From Aquilaria yunnanensis (Eukaryota; Streptophyta; Magnoliopsida; Malvales; Thymelaeaceae), in the NCBI GenBank assembly GCA_039654915.1, contig CM077600.1, positions 38,114,492-38,178,491 of the forward strand: 64,000 nt of DNA, read 5' to 3'. This document shows positions 58,049 to 64,000 of this stretch, piece by piece (position 1 is the stretch's first letter; each line of letters begins with the position of its first letter). Under the pieces are notes generated by a model, which searched no databases, was not told where the DNA came from, and saw only the letters and a program-made list of their open reading frames with translations. A program made the position numbers and the translations under genes.

Positions 58049-61000
58049 TAGAGGTGGGAACCGGGTCGGACCGCCTCGGGACAGGCCGGTTGCAGGCGGG
58101 ACGGGGCGGGGCAGGTTTCTTTTTTTTTTTTTTAAATATGTATATATATAATAGAACAATTATTAATTATATAAGTCATAAATATTTTTAAGAAAGAACA
58201 CCACCTTTGGTGTAAGTTTTATTAAATTAAAAAACCAAACGGCACTTACAAATGATCAGAACGTGCCTTACATTTTGAAATGGCAAAAACGTTCTGGAAA
58301 TGATAAATAATAGAAACCTATGATCTGTGCTGAACAGCATAATCAGATCAAATACAAACTACATGTATTATTGAAAAAAAAAATTCAAGTCTCGGTATTG
58401 GATATTACCTCATCATCCGAACTCTTTTGGTATTGCTGCCGGAGTGTTGCGAGGCCCCAATCTCAGTTGCACACGCATACTTCTACTGCATCAGGTGTCA
58501 ATCTTGACCATTTTTCTGTTCTCACCCATTTTCCGGCACTAAACGCTACCTCGGATGAGACAGTCGATACTGGAATGGCAAGAATCTCTTATGCGATTAT
58601 CAACAAGATCGGAAATCTTGATCTCTTTTGTTTCCACCTCTCCAATATGTCGAGGTCGCTTGTCTCGAACAATGTGTTGAGATAGTCATCGACCTCAGCT
58701 AATCCCGATTCATCAGTCGGGGTCGTTTGAGTATTTGGAGCGCCGGGTTGAATCTTGAGGAGATTGATCTCCTTGGAGGCTCGGTTTGAGGAGCTTCGGA
58801 TCTTACCTTATCCGAATGCCGCTCACAATATAACTTGTATAAAGAATGCAAGTACTCGGAAGCAGAAGCAAACATAGCCAAAACATTTATATGAGACATT
58901 TCTAAATAAGTATGAAAAATTCCTTTAAGCAGTGTTGTTGTGCCCGTTAATTTTACATACGGGTCAAGTAAAGAAACAACTAAAAAGATAGGTGGAATGT
59001 TTGAGAAATATTGAAGTCACTTAGCCCGCATGGCTTCGACAGTCGGTTTTAACAACTCATCATTTTTAAACTGATGTAAAGTATATATGATGTTCACTAA
59101 ATGAAACAAAACTTGATGACTTGTTGGGTAGTAAACACCAGAGAAAAATTCAGTTGCCTCGTAAAAAAACCTTAAGCAATTCACCAATTTTGGAACATTT
59201 CTCCCAAATTTCAGTCATAAGAAATTCAGAACCCATTTTTAAATTCATGAAATGTGACAACAAATTTGCATACGGTAATGCATCTTGCAACATAAAAAAT
59301 GTAGAGTTCCAGCGGGTTGGGCAATCCAATTTAAACCGTTTCCAAGAAAATGATTTTTGATTTTCAATACAAAAGCTTTTAAATTCTCGAAAAATAGTTG
59401 GTCTGGACATCAAATATTTTAATGAGTTTCGAATAGGCAAAATCTCATTTTGGAGAACTTCTAAACCCTTTTGCATACAAATGTTCAAAATATGGCACAT
59501 GCATCTAACGTGAAAGAATGCACCGTTGAGCGGTGGTTTTAAGTTTTGACTCAAAAGGCGAGCGGCAACATCATTATTTGAAGCATTATCAAATGAAATG
59601 CACAGAATTTTATCAGTACAAAAATAATCACGTAAAGTTTCTAAGATACAATTAAATATTTGAAAACCAGTATGATCTGTTTCAATAACCTTAAATGACA
59701 AAATTCGTTTTTGCATTATCCAATCAGAATCAATCTAATGAGAAGTAACACAATAGAATGATTGACCTATAGGTGATATCCACATATCAAAAGTAAATGC
59801 CACATAATGATCAAGAGCAGAAAAATATGCTTGCAAATCTGATTTTTCGGCTTCAAATTGTCTAAAACTTTATTTCCTAGCAGTTTTCCTAGATACTTTT
59901 CTAAATGCAGGATTTAATTGTGATTTTATCCAAGATTCTAGGTGAATATCTTCAGCTTGTGAAAAAGGTTTTTTGGTAAGTATCATCCAATTTACCATAC
60001 CTTCTCTACAAGATTGTTGGTTAAAATGAAATATACCTGGTCCGCCGGCGCCGATTATAGACCCAAGTTGTGTTTGTCCTCCATAACTAGTCCCGGTACT
60101 AGGGAGGATGTTAGCATGTTGATTTTCAATATGCCGCTTCAGCGTTCTAGTGTCGGAATTCGTTCTATGCACCAATTTTTTCCCGCAATGTTTGCATTTT
60201 CCGTACCTTGACTCCCCTTCCTTTATGAGCTCATAATGCTCCAAAACCCAAGCAGTTAGTATCGTGGATTTACCTTGTGCTTAAGTTTCCTCCACGCCGG
60301 GTTCATGACTTGTAGGCGTCGATTCTGTTGACGGATTTCCGGACGCTATTGCATCCAACTCTTCCACTTCATCATCCGATAATTAATCATCGAGACCCAA
60401 ATCGTAATTCGTCATATCGATTCCGGCATCATCGTCGTGAAACTCTTGAATTGAAATGCCTTTATCGGTGGGCCGAGATCGGAGACGAAATAAGGCTCGG
60501 AGGCCGGTGTTGCGGGAAGATGAACTATCTGTTGACTTGCCCTTTCCTTTTGAAGTCATGCCTCACGTACTAATAGTAGTGATTAATGCAAAATCAAGAA
60601 AGGATTATAAAGATATTAAGGGGAGATTAGTAAGAAATTTGGAAGAGATTAAGAAAATAAGGAGAATTGTTGAGAGAATATAGTAGATGAAGAATAGAGA
60701 TTGAGTGATTATGTAAGGATTGAGTGAAAATGGCATTGGTATTTATAGGGGGAGGGGAAAAATTAGTTTGACAAAAAAGTCCTTGAAATTTAATTGTTGG
60801 GAGGGGCAAAAATGAAATTTTGGGGGCTGAAATGGAGTAGAAAGCTGTTGGAGGACCTGCTGTGTAATTAGCCATTTTTTTAAAAAAAATTTCGTAGGTT
60901 AATGTTACTGGTAGCAGGTAGCCATTGCAGTGCCAGGGGAGGGGCGGTCCCGATCCGGTCCGGGTCAGGCCGGTTTGTGTGCTTTGTCTGGTCCGAAACG

Positions 61001-61123
61001 GTCTTTTTTGCGTCTCCCTCCTCCTATTGGGCCCATACTCGGCCCATAATATTACGGGCTTTTCCTGGGGCGGGTTTGACCAGCGGTTAGGTCCGGGTCA
61101 ACCCGGCCCACCTCCCACCTCTA
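58049..61123 (-). mobile_element. hAT element, copy B (defective)
   Basis: Both ends carry TAGAGGTGGGA, a perfect 11-bp terminal inverted repeat. A perfect 8-bp duplication, GCTTGAAG, flanks it at 58041-58048 and 61124-61131. The 3075-bp body matches copy A almost throughout and lies in the same orientation about 13 kb away. It lacks the long (TA)n run of copy A, having only a short one near 58140. The transposase gene is listed separately. Confidence 0.93.
58385..60559 (-). pseudogene. hAT transposase, copy B, with several stops and shifts
   Basis: The start at 60559 (MTSKGKGKSTDSSSS) reads cleanly past the site where copy A is stopped. A CAA to TAA change near 60384, in the acidic linker (DDQLSDDE in copy A), then ends it. 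The BED finger part survives as a 124-codon frame (60244-59870), and the RNase-H-like part as 188 codons (59716-59150), which includes the WKRFKLDCPTRWNSTF block that copy A has out of frame. The C-terminal dimerisation region survives only in pieces. Its defects mostly differ from those of copy A, so the two decayed separately. Confidence 0.88.
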
Positions 61124-61131
61124 GCTTGAAG

Positions 61132-61655
61132 GTCCTTGTCGTATTGAACAATATCCTTTAATTGGATTTCTGGTGCATGCTAGCCCAACTGAATATATTA
61201 TATCATATATATTTTATTTATATTTGACAATTTATGATGAGAAAAATTAGAATACATATAAAATGTGTAAAAATAAATTATTAAACAAATTATTTCATCT
61301 AAAAATAATATTCTAACATTTATTTTTTGCGGTAACAGTATCAATATGCGGTACAGTATATCATACAGTATATCTTAAAATTTTGGGGTGTGGTATGTCT
61401 AGCGATGACGGTATTTAATACCTTGGCCGTCATTTGGATCAAATAGTCAATCTGCCATCGCTTGAAATTGAAACAGGAATGGACAGTAATAGAGAAAATC
61501 ATGCGAGAGATGAGTTCGTGGCCTAGGGTAAGTTCGCAGTGGAAGTATCGCGAAGATGAGCGATGAAGAGATCACGACCAAAGAAGAGAAAAAGAGATCA
61601 GCAAGCGAATGAAAGATAAAAGAGGGAAGAGAAAAAAAATAAATTTTATTTATTA
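61132..61655. other. Right flank of copy B
   Basis: AT-rich DNA followed at 61330-61430 by GCGGTA/CAGTATATC motifs related to the foldback at 57697. No gene. Confidence 0.45.
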
Positions 61656-61659
61656 GCTA

Positions 61660-62290
61660 TTGTTAAGGCACTTTTGTATTTCATTTTAGACAATTATTTA
61701 GACACTTCTTTATTCATTAAATCATATACATTTATTTATCTGTTTATTATTTTCAGATACTTTTACATTTTTTTTAAACACTTTTACATATTAAGTCAAC
61801 ACTTTTGTTATTATTTCAAACATTTATTTTCTAAAGATAACAAATTGTTTACAAATTGGTTCAAGTTATTGAAGATAAATGTTTAAGATAATTTTATACA
61901 TTTGTTCAGACATTTTTATATATTCATTTGGACTCTTCAATTTATTCTTTTAGACGTTTTTAATTTTGAAGATAATAAATTTTCTATTGATTGTTATAGT
62001 TAGTTCTTTTTATATTTTTCATGAGACACTTTTGTATAGTCATTTAGACACTTTTACGTATTAATTTAAACATGTTCATTTTTTAAGATAATAAATTATT
62101 TGTATATTATTCAAACACTTTAATATATTTCTGTAGACACTTTAACATATTCATTCAGACACTTCTACGCATTTATGTATTATTTTGGTAGAGAACAAAT
62201 AGTTTGAATATTATTGAAGAGAACAAATAGTCTACATATTATTGCAGATACTTATACATATTTGTTTACACACTTATAAATAAATACCAC
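61660..62290. repeat. Degenerate short-unit repeat field
   Basis: Variants of AGACACTTTTACATATTCATTT recur about every 25-35 bases, mixed with AAGATAATAAATT. The spacing is irregular and the units differ, so it is an eroded tandem field and not a CRISPR array. No open frame of interest. Confidence 0.6.
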
Positions 62291-63035
62291 AGTGAATACA
62301 TGATTTCATTTTATCAAAATAGTCAGACTGCATTTACAAGCAAGAGACAGAAACATGCATAAATATGTTTATTGAATGTTTTATTGTTCAAGAGTTAAAA
62401 ATTACTCTGATTACTTATTTCTTAAGAAACTGTACGAAAACTTCCGATACTCTAAATGAATAACAAGAATGGTGGGAAGGGCAACCTAAGCACGAAGAGG
62501 AAGAGAAAATTAGAAGTTTTTTTTTTTTTAATTTTCTTCTTGTTATTTAGAATTTCTTACAAGTATAAGGTATTGAAAGTGAAATGTCTACTACATAAAA
62601 ACTAAAGGATTTAGGTTACAAGTATCCCATTTCTAAATTTATTTTTTTTATTAGGGTGTAGCTACTATTCTATTGGAACTAAGCCAAAGCCAAAACAAGT
62701 GTTCATCTTTGTCAACTTAACCAATTAGTATGCACACAAAAAAAAAAAAAGTGTTCTCACATGCATATGATTATGTGAATGTGTTTATGAAATTTGATTA
62801 TGAAATTTTGTGTACAAGTTAGACCAAAGTTCAATATTATTATGGGCTAAATGATCTTCACATGATCCCCAAGAAATTTAAAGCTATGATCATTTGAAGG
62901 TTGTGTGTCCCCCCTTTTTTTATTCTCAATTGTTTTATCTAATATTAACTTAGGTGAAGGGCGAATGATGAACTAAAATACAGTGATAAAACTTGTAATC
63001 CTCCAAGAGTTAGCCACCGCTAGATAGGGCTATAA
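62291..63035. other. Intergenic spacer
   Basis: AT-rich, with no gene or element that I can delimit. Confidence 0.5.
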
Positions 63036-63039
63036 AGAA

Positions 63040-63610
63040 AAAAAAAGTTTGGTGAACTGTTCATGAACAATTCGATGGGAGATTGTTTACATTTGTTTAT
63101 TTAGTTAAACAAATAGATATGAACAAAACTTTATATCCATTTAAGTTAAACAAATGAACACGAACAAAGTATCATTTGTTCATTTATATTCATAAATAGT
63201 TTGGCTAATGTTCATTTATATGTATTCATTTATTTGTCCATTTATTTGTTTATTCATTCATTTACTTGTTTATTTGTTTTTTTTAGTTCATTTATTCATA
63301 ATATTGTGGTTTTGTTCATTTGTTCAATTGTCCATTTGTATTTCTTATGTTGTTCACGAATATATTTATTCATATTGTTCATGAAAATGTGTATTTAATG
63401 GTATTCACAACACGTTTGTTGGCTTACAACAATGTTATTGTTTACAAACGAACATGAATGCACAATGACACTTTTACTTGTTAATGAATAAATACAAGTA
63501 GTTCAAATATGTTCGTTTATTGTTTGTGTTCATGTTCATTTAAAATTAAACAAACAAGCATGAATAGAACCCATTTATATTCATTCAATTCGTTTACAAC
63601 CCAAATCACT
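63040..63610. repeat. Foldback repeat rich in GTTCAT/ATGAAC motifs
   Basis: GTTCATGAACAATTCG near 63058 and TTTACATTTGTTTATTTAG are mirrored on the right by AAATTAAACAAACAAGCATG and CAATTCGTTTACAAC up to about 63600. The core is a long run of TTCATTTATTTGT-type sequence. This looks like the termini and body of a foldback transposon, but exact ends and a target duplication were not found. Confidence 0.5.
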
Positions 63611-64000
63611 AGAGAGTCAACTCATGTTGCCCTTACCCACTCCAATATTTTGTTTTATCGTTGAAATACTCTATTTTTACATCGTCACCTTTTTTGACCA
63701 CTTTTTAATGTTTTCATTGCCATACTCGCTCACAGTCCATCAATGAGGAATTGTGCCGCCATTCACAATTGGAGGAGCCAATATCATGTTCCAACCTAAG
63801 TTATATAATCTGTTACTTTGGTTGTTGTTTCCATGCTCTTGTGCTTTGGTTTACTCTCACTTTTATAATATGTTCACTTATTTAGGTATTGAAATATGAT
63901 GTTTTCTTGCTCACTCCCCCCTCCTTGCAATTGGAACAATTTATGTTACCTACGTTCCAATTACGACAGATAAAAAATCACCATAGCCTTACTTTTGTTG
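63611..64000. other. Window end, nothing recognised
   Basis: Spacer of mixed composition. No frame with family resemblance. Confidence 0.5.

Noticed and set aside
61660..62290. CRISPR-like direct repeats
   Set aside because: Units are degenerate, irregularly spaced and in plant nuclear DNA, with no cas genes.
63201..63398. 65-codon hydrophobic frame
   Set aside because: Arises from TTCATTTATTTGT-type repeats in the foldback region.

Overview
This is a nuclear chromosome segment from a dicotyledonous plant. The evidence is GT-AG introns of plant size, AT-rich intergenic DNA, and six gene families in plant-specific form: a clade PP2C phosphatase, an MRS2/CorA magnesium transporter, a P-class PPR protein, a receptor-like kinase of the At1g80870 type, PIG-M, and a small unnamed membrane protein. 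I cannot name the species. No organellar, bacterial or CRISPR sequence was seen.

Layout. 1-16.7 kb carries no intact gene. It holds stacked transposon remains: a Mutator-type inverted-repeat element with a hAT-type insertion inside it, a small Mutator-type MITE, a decayed Ty3/gypsy gag with its primer binding site, an antisense coiled-coil pseudogene, a second nested pair of MITEs, and a 1.07 kb Mutator-type element. 17.0-23.9 kb is a ten-coding-exon PP2C gene (+). 27.1-30.3 kb is an MRS2-1/MRS2-10-type Mg2+ transporter (+). 30.9-32.4 kb is a two-exon gene for a 76-residue single-span membrane protein (-). 36.0-37.9 kb is a two-exon mitochondrial-type PPR gene (+). 39.5-41.7 kb is an intronless receptor-like kinase (-). 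44.7-47.8 and 58.0-61.1 kb are two copies of one autonomous-size hAT element, both with target-site duplications and both with broken transposase genes. 50.4-52.1 kb is a Mutator-type element with long inverted repeats around a 99-codon open reading frame (Pack-MULE-like). 52.8-56.3 kb is the GPI mannosyltransferase 1 (PIG-M) gene (-), with an odd upstream exon. The rest is a tRNA-derived SINE, foldback elements and AT-rich spacer.

The run MRS2, small protein, PPR, receptor-like kinase matches my memory of Arabidopsis At1g80900, (At1g80890), At1g80880, At1g80870. It is therefore probably an old conserved block, loosened here by MITE insertions. The genes do not form a pathway. I found no convincing new molecular system. 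The most unusual material is the density of Mutator-type inverted-repeat elements with 9-bp target duplications, the nested insertions, the Pack-MULE-like element and the exon upstream of PIG-M.
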